From the NCBI GenBank assembly GCA_018607725.1, contig JABBAY010000238.1, forward strand, positions 1-46,409: a stretch of DNA of 46,409 bases, written 5' to 3'. A program made the translations under genes and the position numbers. Below, in pieces: positions 1-9,494 of the stretch (its first letter is position 1; each line of letters starts with the position of its first letter). The stretch is from K189A clade bacterium (GTDB lineage: Bacteria; Pseudomonadota; Gammaproteobacteria; Pseudomonadales; Azotimanducaceae). Below the pieces are notes generated by a model. That model searched no databases and had not been told where the DNA came from. It saw only the letters and a list, made by a program, of their open reading frames with translations.

Positions 1-40
1 ACAGCTTTAGACAAAGACAGCTTTAGACAAAGACAGGCAG
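1..40. repeat. Tandem repeat, 16-bp unit, about 2.5 copies
   Basis: Two identical 16-base units (acagctttagacaaag) lie head to tail at 1-16 and 17-32, followed by a partial third copy beginning acag. The repeat ends about 96 bases before the preferred rseA start. In related genomes the sigma-E gene rpoE/algU precedes rseA, so this is probably the short spacer after rpoE. I see no terminator or promoter in it; the left edge of the window cuts the context off. Confidence 0.85.
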
Positions 41-136
41 TAGTTAGTAACGTAATGATTAACGCAAACTGATTTGAAGATACCAGGCAGGTATGAAAAG
101 CCTTCAATGGATATTAGTGAGATCGAGAGGTTAAAC

Positions 137-871
137 GTGGCGGACAGAATCAAAGAATCGTTATCAGCTTGGGTAGACGGTGAGGCGAGTGAGATTGAAG
201 TTCATCAGCTCCTTCGACAATACGGGGCAGATGAAGCTGTTAAGCAAGATTGGTTAGCATTCCAGCATGCCCGCGCAGTCTTGCGCGGTGATTCCCCGCT
301 AAATCAAGCCCAGCATTTGGCTCTGTACGGCAATATCTGTGCTGCCATAGCCGCCGATGAGCCTGCCCACGGTAACGATTTCAGCAGGTCTACTCATACC
401 CCGGGTCGTCCTATCGCAACCTGGGCCAAGCCTGCAGGGGGTTTGGCGCTTGCGGCCTCTCTTGTGGTGGCGGTCTTGCTAGGTATCCAGCAACAAACGC
501 CGAGTGCGGGTGATGTTGCCGGTGCGTCCAACGCGGCAGCCCCCGTTATTAGTAATACAGGGCCCGTGGCGGTTCAAACCGTTGGTGCAGGTAGCCTGTC
601 AGGCCAGTTGTCAGACCAGTTGTCAGGCCAAAGCGCGCGACCCGCCGTCGCTGAGCGCTTTAATGGCGTTGGCAATGACGATGCGCAGGTGTTGACGGCG
701 CAGCGAGATAACGCTTACGAGACCATTGATGGTCAGCTGGAATTAAAGGCGTTGGATGAAAATAAACAGCGGCAGCTACGTGCTTATCTGCGAGAGCATG
801 ACCAGATGGTACGAATGAACCCGAACACTCGAACTGTGATATTTGAGTCACCCAAGGGCGGCGGCCAATAA
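137..871 (+). CDS. rseA: Anti-sigma-E factor RseA (MucA family)
   Basis: Inner-membrane anti-sigma factor that holds the extracytoplasmic-stress sigma factor (RpoE/AlgU) inactive until it is cleaved in turn by DegS/AlgW-type and RseP proteases. The start is GTG at 137, giving an N-terminus (VADRIKESLSAWVDGEAS) that fits the family sigma-binding domain, with GAGAGG six bases before it; an in-frame TTG at 74 and ATG at 107 have no good ribosome binding site. Residues about 1-80 form the cytoplasmic sigma-binding domain, a single membrane helix lies at about 100-120, and the rest is periplasmic. The periplasmic linker holds a 12-bp x 3 DNA repeat. rseB follows after 40 bases. Identification rests on order (rseA-rseB-rseC-mucD) as much as on the weakly conserved sequence. 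Confidence 0.88.
   Translation: MADRIKESLSAWVDGEASEIEVHQLLRQYGADEAVKQDWLAFQHARAVLRGDSPLNQAQHLALYGNICAAIAADEPAHGNDFSRSTHTPGRPIATWAKPAGGLALAASLVVAVLLGIQQQTPSAGDVAGASNAAAPVISNTGPVAVQTVGAGSLSGQLSDQLSGQSARPAVAERFNGVGNDDAQVLTAQRDNAYETIDGQLELKALDENKQRQLRAYLREHDQMVRMNPNTRTVIFESPKGGGQ
597..632 (+). repeat. In-frame 12-bp tandem repeat in rseA, 3 units
   Basis: Three units of tgtcaggccagt-type sequence at 597-608, 609-620 and 621-632, the second and third with one to two changes. Each unit is exactly four codons, so the protein reads a repeated Leu-Ser-(Gly/Asp)-Gln in the periplasmic linker of RseA. Gain or loss of units would keep the frame. Confidence 0.85.
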
Positions 872-911
872 CCTGATGTGCAGCGCGCCGCGGGAATAGT
901 GGGCGCTAGCA

Positions 912-2093
912 ATGTTCATAAGCGATTTGAACGCAAGTGTGAGAGGGATTTTGAAAACAGTCTCCAAAACAAGTTTGAATAAGCAGCGACAATCCTGGAA
1001 AGCCAACGGATTTGCCGTCTGCTTCGCTTTGAGTGCGAATTGGGCTCTGGCTGTGACTGAAACTGTTGCTGAGCCTGTTCAGGCGCTTGTCGTCGACACG
1101 CGGTCAACAGAACTGCCGCAAAGTGTTGCGGCTGACCTGGCAGAGCAAGCATCGGTGAGCGTTGCTGAAGAGGTTGTTGGAACTGCTATGGAGTTAGGTG
1201 ATGAGCAGCATGAAGCGCGGGTCTGGCTTGAGAAAATGGGTCAGGCGTTGCGCTTAAGATCCTACGAGGGCATCTTTACCTACATGCGTGGTTATCGATT
1301 CGACACGGTTCAGGTGGCCCATCAGTTCAGGGATGGCGAGGAGTACGAACGGTTAACGCAACTCAATGGCGAACCTCGAGAGATCGTCAGGGCCGGTGAT
1401 CTGGTGGTCTGCAATCATGCCAATACAGACGCTGTAGATCTAGATCATGACTTGCTGATGGGGCCCTTTACCCGTGCTTTTAGTGAAAAAATAAGCACTT
1501 ACCAATCTGTTTATCACTTCTCAATGCTTGGTCATGATCGGATCGCCGGTCGCGTTGCTGTGGTTTTGGGCATCTCGCCCAAGAACAATGATCGGTACAG
1601 CTATCGATTATGGCTTGACGAGGAGACGGGCCTGCTCCTGCAGTCGCACTTGATGAACCAAGGCCGAGTACTCGAAGCGTTTCAGTTTTCTCGAATTGAC
1701 ATTGGCAAGCCCATTGACGAAGCCGCGCTGTTTAGCGCCCTGGGCGAAGATCGAATTCAGCATCAACTGTCGATCGTGCCCCCCACCCTGATCAGCGAGG
1801 CGGCTCCTGTGCGGCCGCCTGCCTGGAAAGTCGCCTGGATACCCCGGGGTTTTAAAGCGGTACGCATGCCTAATCAAAATCGGGTTTTGTTTACTGATGG
1901 TCTCGCAACCTTCTCCGTGTTCGTCGATCGCCCGGGTCCAGCAGTGTTGGGTCAGTTGGTGACGCATATGGGTGGTACAGTCGTCATCAGCCGCCAATTG
2001 AAAGATTCGTCCCAGCAGATTACGGTGGTTGGTGAGGTGCCGATGGACACTGCCAAGCGAGTTGCCGAGTCTGTCGAACCCATCATCTACTAA
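912..2093 (+). CDS. rseB: Sigma-E regulatory protein RseB (MucB family)
   Basis: Periplasmic protein that binds the periplasmic part of RseA and shields it from the site-1 protease until envelope stress (lipoprotein or LPS signals) releases it. A signal peptide ends near residue 47 (core GFAVCFALSANWALA). The MucB/RseB large domain begins near residue 103 (ARVWLEKMGQALRLRSYEG) and the smaller C-terminal domain ends in SVEPIIY. The protein is 393 aa, longer than the E. coli protein (about 318), because some 55 acidic/alanine-rich residues sit between signal peptide and domain. The ATG at 912 is the longest start; a TTG at 951 with GAGAGGG just before it is a good alternative and still leaves a full signal peptide. 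rseC follows after 10 bases. Confidence 0.9.
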   Translation: MFISDLNASVRGILKTVSKTSLNKQRQSWKANGFAVCFALSANWALAVTETVAEPVQALVVDTRSTELPQSVAADLAEQASVSVAEEVVGTAMELGDEQHEARVWLEKMGQALRLRSYEGIFTYMRGYRFDTVQVAHQFRDGEEYERLTQLNGEPREIVRAGDLVVCNHANTDAVDLDHDLLMGPFTRAFSEKISTYQSVYHFSMLGHDRIAGRVAVVLGISPKNNDRYSYRLWLDEETGLLLQSHLMNQGRVLEAFQFSRIDIGKPIDEAALFSALGEDRIQHQLSIVPPTLISEAAPVRPPAWKVAWIPRGFKAVRMPNQNRVLFTDGLATFSVFVDRPGPAVLGQLVTHMGGTVVISRQLKDSSQQITVVGEVPMDTAKRVAESVEPIIY

Positions 2094-2103
2094 GCCAATA
2101 TTC

Positions 2104-2532
2104 ATGATAGAAATCATGGGACGTGTCGTTGCATCTGAGTCAGCAGGCTTATGGATTGAAGCTGCGCCCGGTAGTTGCGATGGCTGCAGGTCTCATTGTC
2201 AGCGACAAGCTGCCGTTTTTTATCTGCCGACCGGTCGAGCCGGCAGCGGCCAGGCCTTGGTTGCAGCAGATTCATCACTAGCAATGCCGAGCGCCGCCGC
2301 AGCCAGCTCTCAAGTTGTTATCGGGCTTGATTCGGGCGAGCGCCTGAGCATTCTTTGGCACTCATTGCTCCTGCCGTTAGTTGGGCTTTTAATGGGCGTC
2401 AGCCTGTCCAGTATCATCAGTTTGACTGATTCCGTAGTGATGATTGGCGCTATACTCGGGTTCGGCATCGGGCTGTTCTTTTGCCAAACACAGACATTCG
2501 ACAAAATTCATATTAAGAAGGCTGGAAATTAA
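2104..2532 (+). CDS. rseC: SoxR-reducing / sigma-E modulator protein RseC
   Basis: Inner-membrane protein of the RseC/MucC family, a positive modulator of sigma-E in E. coli and related to a component of the SoxR-reducing system. The ATG at 2104 begins MIEIMGRVVASE, the usual family start. The N-terminal part has the clustered cysteines typical of RseC (C-x2-C-x3-C in SCDGCRSHC, residues about 24-31), followed by two membrane helices in the second half (about residues 78-100 and 104-125). The length, 142 aa, is normal. It starts 10 bases after rseB and its TAA overlaps the mucD ATG by one base (TAATG), implying translational coupling. Confidence 0.88.
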   Translation: MIEIMGRVVASESAGLWIEAAPGSCDGCRSHCQRQAAVFYLPTGRAGSGQALVAADSSLAMPSAAAASSQVVIGLDSGERLSILWHSLLLPLVGLLMGVSLSSIISLTDSVVMIGAILGFGIGLFFCQTQTFDKIHIKKAGN

Positions 2533-3917
2533 TGACTAAACGCGCACCCGGATCGGCTTTGTTGTTACTGTTGGCAATGCTGTTACCGCTGGTCAGCATG
2601 GCGGCTTTGCCCGAGTTTACGCAACTCGTCAAGCAGGCTGCGCCGGCAGTAGTGAATATAACTGCCACCCGGAAGGCAGAAAGTCGCCAGTTCGAAAATT
2701 ACAATGAAGAAGAAGTGCCGGAATTGTTCCGCCGCTTCTTCGGAAATATGCCGCGTCAAAATGCGCCTAGACCCTCTGCCGGTTCGGGGTTCATTATCTC
2801 TGAGGATGGCTATATTTTAACCAATAATCATGTCGTCGAAAACGCCAGTGAAATTTTAGTGGCCTTGAGTGATCGTCGTGAGCGAATGGCGACCTTGGTA
2901 GGCTCAGATAAACTTTCGGATCTGGCGCTGCTCAAGATAGATGCTCAGGATCTGCCGATGGTCAAGCTGGGCAGCTCAGAGCGGTTGGAAGTGGGTGAGT
3001 GGGTGGTTGCCATCGGCTCGCCATTTGGTTTCGAGTATTCTGTCACAGCAGGCATCGTTAGTGCTAAGGGCCGCAGTTTGCCAATGGAAGCTGAGGGCAA
3101 CTATGTGCCATTTATCCAGACTGATGTGGCAATTAACCCGGGCAACTCCGGTGGTCCCTTGTTTAATCTCAAGGGTGAAGTTGTGGGTATCAACTCGCAA
3201 ATATTTACCCGTTCTGGCGGTTTTATGGGGTTATCATTCGCTATACCTATCGATGTGGCCATGGAAGTCGTGGCGCAGTTAAAGGACAAGGGTGCCGTTG
3301 CCCGCGGTTGGTTGGGCGTTTTGATTCAACGAGTGGATCGAGATCTGGCTGAATCTTTTGGTATGGATCGAGCGGCGGGCGCTCTCGTGACCCAAGTCTT
3401 TGCTAATAGCCCTGCATCCAAGGGTGGCCTTCGTGAAGGAGATATCATTGTGTCTTTTGATGGCAAGCCCATTGACCTGTCATCTGATCTGCCTCATGTC
3501 GTGGGCAGAACCCGAGCAGAGTCAGAGGTGGATGTCGTCGTGGTCAGAGGCAATAAGCGGCAGACGTTGAAAGTCAAGGTTGGACTCCTAGACGTGGCTG
3601 ATATCCAGGCGCCGGGTGGTCCTGGCATCATCGATAACTCGAATTTGCTGGGCCTGGATGTTCGTGATCTTAGTGCGGACGAACAGGCTGCATTGGGCCT
3701 CGACAAAGGTTTGCTGGTAGTGCGCGTGACTGACGGGCCTGGCCGGGCCGCGGGCATCAGTCGCGGCGATGTCATTACGACCATTAACAGCGAGTGGGTG
3801 GGGTCAGCAAAAAGCTTTGGCGAGATGGTTGAAAAGCTACCCCGTGACGTGGCCATACCCGTTCGAATTGTGCGTAACCAGCGGCCAGAATTCCTGGTAA
3901 TTAAGGTCCCTCAATAG
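2532..3917 (+). CDS. mucD: Periplasmic serine endoprotease MucD (DegP/HtrA family)
   Basis: Periplasmic HtrA-type protease and chaperone that removes misfolded envelope proteins; in Pseudomonas the mucD member of the algU operon dampens sigma-E activation. A signal peptide covers residues 1-25 (cleavage near SMA-ALP). The trypsin-like domain shows the catalytic triad His100 (TNNHVV), Asp130 (SDLALLKID) and Ser206 (NPGNSGGPL). Two PDZ domains follow, at about residues 260-350 and 365-455. The length, 461 aa, and short LA loop resemble MucD/DegQ more than the longer E. coli DegP. An AAGG-type ribosome site lies at the end of rseC and the start overlaps the rseC stop. It closes the rse operon; a 98-base spacer follows before lepA. 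Confidence 0.95.
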   Translation: MTKRAPGSALLLLLAMLLPLVSMAALPEFTQLVKQAAPAVVNITATRKAESRQFENYNEEEVPELFRRFFGNMPRQNAPRPSAGSGFIISEDGYILTNNHVVENASEILVALSDRRERMATLVGSDKLSDLALLKIDAQDLPMVKLGSSERLEVGEWVVAIGSPFGFEYSVTAGIVSAKGRSLPMEAEGNYVPFIQTDVAINPGNSGGPLFNLKGEVVGINSQIFTRSGGFMGLSFAIPIDVAMEVVAQLKDKGAVARGWLGVLIQRVDRDLAESFGMDRAAGALVTQVFANSPASKGGLREGDIIVSFDGKPIDLSSDLPHVVGRTRAESEVDVVVVRGNKRQTLKVKVGLLDVADIQAPGGPGIIDNSNLLGLDVRDLSADEQAALGLDKGLLVVRVTDGPGRAAGISRGDVITTINSEWVGSAKSFGEMVEKLPRDVAIPVRIVRNQRPEFLVIKVPQ

Positions 3918-3937
3918 TGCGGTGTCTGAACAAGTTG

Positions 3938-3965
3938 TTGATGGCGTATAAGCCGCGAATACATT
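3938..3965 (+). promoter_or_regulatory. Possible sigma-70 promoter for the lepA operon
   Basis: TTGATG (3938-3943), a 16-base spacer and TACATT (3960-3965) sit in the mucD-lepA spacer, about 50 bases ahead of lepA. The match is moderate and based only on spacing and consensus. Confidence 0.25.
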
Positions 3966-4015
3966 AGACTTCACCGCTTTGTTTTTGAGGCGGCACATAA
4001 CGCCGTGGTTCATAG

Positions 4016-5815
4016 TTGGCCGAGACGCAGTACATTCGAAATTTTTCTATCATCGCCCATATTGATCACGGCAAGTCGACCCTGGCTGATCGGTTTATTC
4101 AGGTCTGCGGTGGTCTGGAAAAACGTGACATGGCTGCCCAGGTGCTGGACTCCATGGATATTGAGCGTGAGCGCGGTATTACCATCAAGGCCCAGAGCGT
4201 CACGCTTTACTATAACGCCGATGATGGTCATCAGTATCAACTGAACTTTATTGACACGCCGGGCCATGTGGACTTCAGCTATGAAGTCTCGCGGTCACTG
4301 GCAGCCTGTGAAGGAGCTTTGCTGGTGGTTGATGCCGCCCAAGGTGTTGAAGCGCAATCTGTGGCCAATTGTTATACGGCCATTGAGCAGGGACTGGAGG
4401 TGTTGCCAGTACTGAATAAGATCGATTTGCCGCAATCTGATCCGGAAACCGTAATCCAGGAGATCGAAGAGATTATCGGCATCGATGCAAGCGGTGCGCT
4501 GCGGGTCAGTGCCAAAACCGGAGTTGGCATTCATGAATTACTCGAGGAGTTGGTTCGGGTCATTCCGGCACCCAAAGAGGCTCGTCATCTGCCAACTCAA
4601 GCGCTGATCATTGACTCTTGGTTCGATAACTATCTGGGTGTCGTTTCCCTGATTCGCGTCATGCAAGGTCAAATCGCCGTCAAAGATAAGATTATTCTGA
4701 AGTCCCTGGGAAAAGTTCATCAGGTCGACTCGGTCGGAATCTTCACGCCGAAACGCAAAGAGACCAAGGTGTTGCAAGCCGGTGAAGTAGGCTTTCTGGT
4801 CGCTGGAATTAAGGATGTAAAGGGCGCGCCCGTAGGCGATACGATTACCCTCGCCTCGACGCCTGACGTGAAAGCTTTGCCGGGTTTCGAAAAGGTGAAG
4901 CCGCAGGTTTATGCTGGCATGTTTACGGTCAGTGCTGATGACTTTGAAAGTTTTCGAGATGCATTGGAAAAATTAACCCTGAACGATGCCTCCTTGGTTT
5001 ACGAGCCAGAGAGTTCGGATGCCCTGGGTAACGGTTTTCGTTGTGGCTTTCTCGGTATGCTGCATATGGAAATTATTCAGGAGCGGCTCGAGCGCGAATA
5101 CAATATTGACCTGATAACCTCGGCGCCAACGGTTGTTTATGAGGTGTTGCTGAAAAACGAACAGACCATCAAGGTCGATAATCCCTCACAGTTACCCGAT
5201 CCCTCAACGATCGAGGAAATGCGGGAACCCATTGCGCGGGTGAATATCCTGGTGCCCTCGGAGTATCTGGGTAGCGTCATTAATCTCTGCGTTGAACGTC
5301 GTGGGGTTCAAAAAGATATGCAGTTTGTGGGTAAGCAGGTCTCCTTGACCTACGACATCCCACTCAACGAGGTGGTTCTGGATTTCTTTGATCGGCTGAA
5401 ATCAAGTAGTCGCGGCTACGCCTCATTGGATTATAGTTTCGATCGATTTGAGGTGGCCCGCCTCGACCGTCTGGATGTTCTTATCAATGGTGATAAGGTG
5501 GATGCTTTGTCACTCATCGTGCATCGAGAAGAGGCACGCAGTAAGGGCTTCGCCTTGACTAGAAAGATGAAAGAGTTGATTCCCCGGCAAATGTTTGATG
5601 TGGCGATTCAGGCGGCGATTGGTGGTCAGATTGTCGCTCGCGAAACGGTTAAGGCTTTGCGAAAAAATGTTACTGCTAAGTGCTACGGCGGGGATATTTC
5701 TCGAAAGAAAAAATTGTTAGAGAAGCAGAAAGCTGGCAAGAAACGTATGAAACAGCTGGGTAGCGTTGAAATCCCTCAAGAAGCATTTTTGGCTGTGTTG
5801 AAGGTCGATCGATGA
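4016..5815 (+). CDS. lepA: Translation factor LepA / elongation factor 4
   Basis: Ribosome-associated GTPase of the EF-G superfamily that affects initiation and back-translocation. The P-loop is IDHGKST (residues 16-22), the G3 motif DTPGH is at about 80-84 and G4 is NKID at about 134-137. Domains II, III, V and the LepA-specific C-terminal domain follow, ending in the lysine-rich [17 protein letters not shown] tail. The length of 599 aa is exactly typical. The start must be the TTG at 4016: an in-frame TAG sits directly before it at 4013, and the next residues ([16 protein letters not shown]) match the family N-terminus. I see no clear ribosome site. It overlaps lepB by four bases (ATGA). 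Confidence 0.96.
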   Translation: MAETQYIRNFSIIAHIDHGKSTLADRFIQVCGGLEKRDMAAQVLDSMDIERERGITIKAQSVTLYYNADDGHQYQLNFIDTPGHVDFSYEVSRSLAACEGALLVVDAAQGVEAQSVANCYTAIEQGLEVLPVLNKIDLPQSDPETVIQEIEEIIGIDASGALRVSAKTGVGIHELLEELVRVIPAPKEARHLPTQALIIDSWFDNYLGVVSLIRVMQGQIAVKDKIILKSLGKVHQVDSVGIFTPKRKETKVLQAGEVGFLVAGIKDVKGAPVGDTITLASTPDVKALPGFEKVKPQVYAGMFTVSADDFESFRDALEKLTLNDASLVYEPESSDALGNGFRCGFLGMLHMEIIQERLEREYNIDLITSAPTVVYEVLLKNEQTIKVDNPSQLPDPSTIEEMREPIARVNILVPSEYLGSVINLCVERRGVQKDMQFVGKQVSLTYDIPLNEVVLDFFDRLKSSSRGYASLDYSFDRFEVARLDRLDVLINGDKVDALSLIVHREEARSKGFALTRKMKELIPRQMFDVAIQAAIGGQIVARETVKALRKNVTAKCYGGDISRKKKLLEKQKAGKKRMKQLGSVEIPQEAFLAVLKVDR

Positions 5816-6621
5816 GTATTAATTTTCCACTATTCCTATTGTTGTCGACGGTGGTAACCGGTGTTATTTGGCTATTTGACATCTTGGTGCTGCGACCCAA
5901 GCGTCGGCGTAATGTTGAGCAATTGAATGCGCAATCAGTGGATCTGACGCCAGCAATGGACGTGGCACGTCAAGCGGTCATGAAAGAGCCTTTGGTGGTG
6001 GAGTATGCCATATCCTTCTTTCCCGTATTGCTGGTGGTTTTGGTGTTACGCTCATTTCTCATCGAGCCTTTTCAAATCCCAACCGGATCCATGATCCCTA
6101 CGCTAAAAGTGGGAGACTTCATCGTTGTGAATAAGTTCGCCTATGGCGTTCGCTTGCCTGTTTTTGGTACCAAGGTGTTCGACGTTGATGAGCCGAAAAA
6201 TGGCGATGTCATGGTGTTTGTGCCGCCTCACGAAGATGAATATTTTATCAAGCGTGTTATCGGTATCCCCGGCGACACGATTCGTTATGAAAACAAGACC
6301 CTGTCCATTAACGGAGTCGAGCAGGTTCAAGAATTTGTTGCCGAGATACCGCCGAATCGACCAGATCATGTGGTCTACAAAGAAACCATTGGCGGCGTCG
6401 AGCATTTTATTCACCGCAGTCCATTTCGTGGCAATGGACCCCAAGAATGGGTTGTGCCTGAGGGAATGTATTTTATGATGGGCGACAACCGGGACCGAAG
6501 CAGTGATAGCCGGTATTGGGGAATGACCTCAGAGGATCGTATAGTAGGAAAGGCGTTTGCGATATGGCTGCATTGGGACTCAGGATTGCCAAATTTTTCC
6601 CACAACGGCTGGATTGAATAA
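5812..6621 (+). CDS. lepB: Signal peptidase I
   Basis: Membrane-anchored serine-lysine protease that removes signal peptides from exported proteins. There are two N-terminal membrane segments (residues about 4-27 and 64-84). The catalytic Ser93 is in TGSMIPTL, the catalytic Lys147 in KRVIGIPGD, and the conserved C-terminal box [15 protein letters not shown] is present. The 269 aa length fits Pseudomonas-type LepB. The start ATG overlaps the lepA stop, the classic lepA-lepB coupling. Confidence 0.96.
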   Translation: MSINFPLFLLLSTVVTGVIWLFDILVLRPKRRRNVEQLNAQSVDLTPAMDVARQAVMKEPLVVEYAISFFPVLLVVLVLRSFLIEPFQIPTGSMIPTLKVGDFIVVNKFAYGVRLPVFGTKVFDVDEPKNGDVMVFVPPHEDEYFIKRVIGIPGDTIRYENKTLSINGVEQVQEFVAEIPPNRPDHVVYKETIGGVEHFIHRSPFRGNGPQEWVVPEGMYFMMGDNRDRSSDSRYWGMTSEDRIVGKAFAIWLHWDSGLPNFSHNGWIE

Positions 6622-6682
6622 ACGGCATAAAATGGTATCTGCTCTGTTTGAGTTTAATGTTTGAGTTGATCAAGGGTCGAAT

Positions 6683-7057
6683 ATGAATTTATCACAGCCT
6701 CAGAAAGGTCTTGGCGCGATAGGTTGGCTGGTTCTGGTTTTTGTATTCGGTAGTCTATTGACGCTCGGTTTGAAAGTGGTTCCCATCTACACGGATAACG
6801 CTACTATTGAGCGCATTCTTGACGGGCTGGCAACCGAACCTGAAATGGGCAGCAAAGGCACGGGCGCAATCGACAAGATTATCAAGGCGCGATTCCATGT
6901 GAATAATATCCGGGATTTCGATTACTCAAAGAACCTCACGATCGTCAGAGACAATGGCGGGGCACACATTGTTTTAGACTACGAGGTGCGTGTGCCGCTG
7001 ATCTACAACCTTGACCTGATCGCATCATTCAACAAAACTGTGGCGTTACAAGATTAA
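6683..7057 (+). CDS. DUF4845 single-pass membrane protein
   Basis: A 124-aa protein with one membrane helix near the N-terminus (about residues 11-31, GAIGWLVLVFVFGSLLTLGL) and a small C-terminal, probably periplasmic, domain. Proteins of the DUF4845 family lie between lepB and rnc throughout the Pseudomonas-like gammaproteobacteria, which is the main basis for the call. Function is unknown. An AAGGG sequence precedes the ATG, and rnc starts 26 bases downstream. Confidence 0.8.
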   Translation: MNLSQPQKGLGAIGWLVLVFVFGSLLTLGLKVVPIYTDNATIERILDGLATEPEMGSKGTGAIDKIIKARFHVNNIRDFDYSKNLTIVRDNGGAHIVLDYEVRVPLIYNLDLIASFNKTVALQD

Positions 7058-7083
7058 CGCTCGACTTATCTCTCAGGGTTTTC

Positions 7084-7788
7084 GTGGCAGCTAACAGTAA
7101 ACTGGAACATCGTCTAGGCTACGCATTTGCGGACCCTGATCTGCTGGCGCGGGCACTGACCCATCGCAGTCATCAGGACCGGAACTACGAACGGCTGGAG
7201 TTTCTGGGTGACTCAATTCTTAGTTTCGCGATCGCGGAGTACCTCTACCATCGATTTCCTGAAGCCCGCGAGGGGCAGTTGAGTCGATTACGGGCCAGAA
7301 TTGTCAGACGCGAAACTCTCGCTGAAGTGGCCAGAGAATTCGGCTTAGGAGATTTTCTGATTATGGGTAGCGGCGAACTCAAGAGCGGTGGCTTTGAACG
7401 ATCCTCTATCCTGTCCGATGTTCTTGAAGCCATCATTGGTGGCATCTACTTGGAGGCAGGTGTTGCAACGGTTGTAGAGCGGATTAACAGTTGGTTCGGC
7501 CCGCGGCTGGAGGCGCTGAGTCTGGGCAGGTCACAAAAAGACCCTAAGTCACTGCTGCAGGAATATCTGCAATCGAAGAAATCAGGTTTGCCAGAATACA
7601 GTATCACGAGTATTGAAGGTAAATCCCACGATCAGGTATTCACCGTGGAGTGCAGTGTGTCGCTACTGGCGCAGCCACTTGTAGGCGTTGCAGCGAATCG
7701 GCGAGATGCCGAACAGATGGCCGCGCGGCAAGCTCTTGCTGGGCTGGGCGTGAATTTTGAGTTTGAACAGGCTTTAACCAATGAGTGA
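7084..7788 (+). CDS. rnc: Ribonuclease III
   Basis: Double-strand-specific endoribonuclease that processes rRNA precursors and some mRNAs. The catalytic domain contains the RNase III signature [13 protein letters not shown] (residues about 36-48) and the second acidic cluster [14 protein letters not shown]; a double-stranded RNA-binding domain occupies about residues 155-225. The 234 aa length is normal. The start is GTG at 7084 with CAGGG upstream. The 3' end overlaps era by eight bases, the conserved rnc-era coupling. Confidence 0.96.
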   Translation: MAANSKLEHRLGYAFADPDLLARALTHRSHQDRNYERLEFLGDSILSFAIAEYLYHRFPEAREGQLSRLRARIVRRETLAEVAREFGLGDFLIMGSGELKSGGFERSSILSDVLEAIIGGIYLEAGVATVVERINSWFGPRLEALSLGRSQKDPKSLLQEYLQSKKSGLPEYSITSIEGKSHDQVFTVECSVSLLAQPLVGVAANRRDAEQMAARQALAGLGVNFEFEQALTNE

Positions 7789-8698
7789 ATCCGTGACTGA
7801 ATCCCATCCCGTCGAGCGCTGTGGCTATGTTGCTATTGTGGGTCGTCCCAATGTCGGCAAATCGACCCTGCTGAACTATATTCTCGGGCAGAAGCTGAGT
7901 ATCACTTCGCGCAAACCCCAAACGACGCAGCATACCCTGCTGGGGATTAAGTCTGTGGCTGGCACCCAGACTATCTACGTGGATACTCCGGGTATTCACG
8001 GCGATGCCAAGAAAGCCATAAACCGACACATGAATCGTAATGCCAAGGGTGCCTTGCGAGACGTGGATGTCGTTGTCTTTGTAACGGATCGAACTGAATG
8101 GCAAAGTGACGATGAAATCACCGCCCTAGCAGTGATGCACAGCAAAGCGCCAGTGATCATAGTCATCAACAAGATCGATCTGTTAAAAGATAAAAGTGTC
8201 TTGCTGCCCCAGCTGGCGATGCTTCAAGAACGCATGCCCAATGCTGAAATAGTCCCTTTATCTGCGATGCATGGTGATAACCTGGAAAAGCTCGAGTCGA
8301 TGATCAATGCGAAGCTACCAGCGGGACCCTTTATGTTTCCTGATGACCAGATCACGAATCGCAGTGAGCGATTCCTGGTGGCGGAAATCGTCCGGGAGAA
8401 GATCGTTCGCCAGCTTGGTGAGGAGATCCCTTATGCCGCGACAATTCAGATCGAGAGATTCGCAACAGAAGGCAAAATTCTCCACATTGACGCCTTGATA
8501 CTGGTGGAACGTGACGGTCAAAAAGCGATCATTATCGGTAAGAGTGGTGCTCGGCTAAAGCGTATCGGTACAGAAGCCCGGTTAGACATTGAGGGTTTAC
8601 TCGAACAGAAGGTGATGCTCAAACTCTGGGTGAAGGTCAAGTCTGGCTGGTCGGATGACGAGCGCGCCCTGAAAAGTCTCGGCTATGATGATGTCTGA
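7781..8698 (+). CDS. era: GTPase Era
   Basis: Essential GTPase that binds the 3' end of 16S rRNA during 30S maturation. The P-loop is GRPNVGKST (residues 21-29), the G3 box DTPG and the G4 box NKID are present, and a C-terminal KH RNA-binding domain lies at about residues 205-290. The 305 aa length is typical. It overlaps rnc upstream and recO downstream by a few bases, so rnc-era-recO is one operon. Confidence 0.96.
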   Translation: MSESVTESHPVERCGYVAIVGRPNVGKSTLLNYILGQKLSITSRKPQTTQHTLLGIKSVAGTQTIYVDTPGIHGDAKKAINRHMNRNAKGALRDVDVVVFVTDRTEWQSDDEITALAVMHSKAPVIIVINKIDLLKDKSVLLPQLAMLQERMPNAEIVPLSAMHGDNLEKLESMINAKLPAGPFMFPDDQITNRSERFLVAEIVREKIVRQLGEEIPYAATIQIERFATEGKILHIDALILVERDGQKAIIIGKSGARLKRIGTEARLDIEGLLEQKVMLKLWVKVKSGWSDDERALKSLGYDDV

Positions 8699-9494
8699 TG
8701 GACTTTCTCCGGCTTATGTTTTGCATAGCCGAAAGTACCAAGACTCAAGTTTGATTGTTGAATTGCTCACCCGCGATGAAGGTCGTATCAGCGCGGTGGT
8801 ACGTGGCGCCAGGAATAAACGCGGCCGCCAAGCCGGGATCTGGCAGCCATTTATGCCTCTGCTCGTTTCGTTTTTTGGCCGGGGTGAATTACGGACTGTG
8901 AAACATGCCGAGTTTTTGCAAACTGCGTTTCATCTCACTGGCGACAATCTCTTGCTAGGCCTGTATGTGAATGAGCTTCTGGTTCGCGTGCTTGGAAAAT
9001 TTGAGGCGATGCCTGACGTGTTTAGCGAATACCAGGTACTGCTCAATGAACTCGCCACAATCGATGGGGTATCAGGCGAGTTGGCAAACAGCACTGCTAC
9101 TGTGGCCGAGCCTGTGCCTCGATATCGTAATCAGGCAGCGCTACGGGCGTTCGAGCTGCAATTACTGGCTGAACTAGGCTACGGTATCAGTTTTACCGCA
9201 GAGGCTGGTGGGGGTGCTGCGGTTGCCTCAGGGCAACGCTATCGATTCGTTGCCGAGGAAGGCTTTTATCGACTGGGAGCCGGCAATGATTCCTCTGATG
9301 CAGGGTATCCGGGCGAGCATCTGCTGGCTATCGAGGCGCGACAGTTTGATTCCGACGCTGTCGATCGTTCTGCCAAATACATCATTCGACTGGCATTTGC
9401 CGGTTTGCTTGGCGGCAAGCCACTCAAGGCCCGAGAGCTATTCAAACCGATCGCCTACGGGGTCGAAGCCACCATTGCTAAGGATAAAATATGA
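8685..9494 (+). CDS. recO: DNA repair protein RecO
   Basis: RecFOR pathway protein that helps load RecA onto SSB-coated single-strand DNA. The N-terminal OB fold ([20 protein letters not shown], about residues 9-80, containing [10 protein letters not shown]) is followed by a helical C-terminal domain. The 269 aa length is normal. Three consecutive ATG codons (8685, 8688, 8691) all lie within the end of era, and I cannot choose among them; the longest is given. The stop overlaps the acpS start by four bases. In Pseudomonas pdxJ follows recO; here acpS follows directly. Confidence 0.9.
   Translation: MMMSDGLSPAYVLHSRKYQDSSLIVELLTRDEGRISAVVRGARNKRGRQAGIWQPFMPLLVSFFGRGELRTVKHAEFLQTAFHLTGDNLLLGLYVNELLVRVLGKFEAMPDVFSEYQVLLNELATIDGVSGELANSTATVAEPVPRYRNQAALRAFELQLLAELGYGISFTAEAGGGAAVASGQRYRFVAEEGFYRLGAGNDSSDAGYPGEHLLAIEARQFDSDAVDRSAKYIIRLAFAGLLGGKPLKARELFKPIAYGVEATIAKDKI

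Noticed and set aside
1608-2117. 169-codon minus-strand frame across rseB and the rseC start
   Set aside because: It overlaps two well-supported genes in a conserved operon and resembles nothing known.
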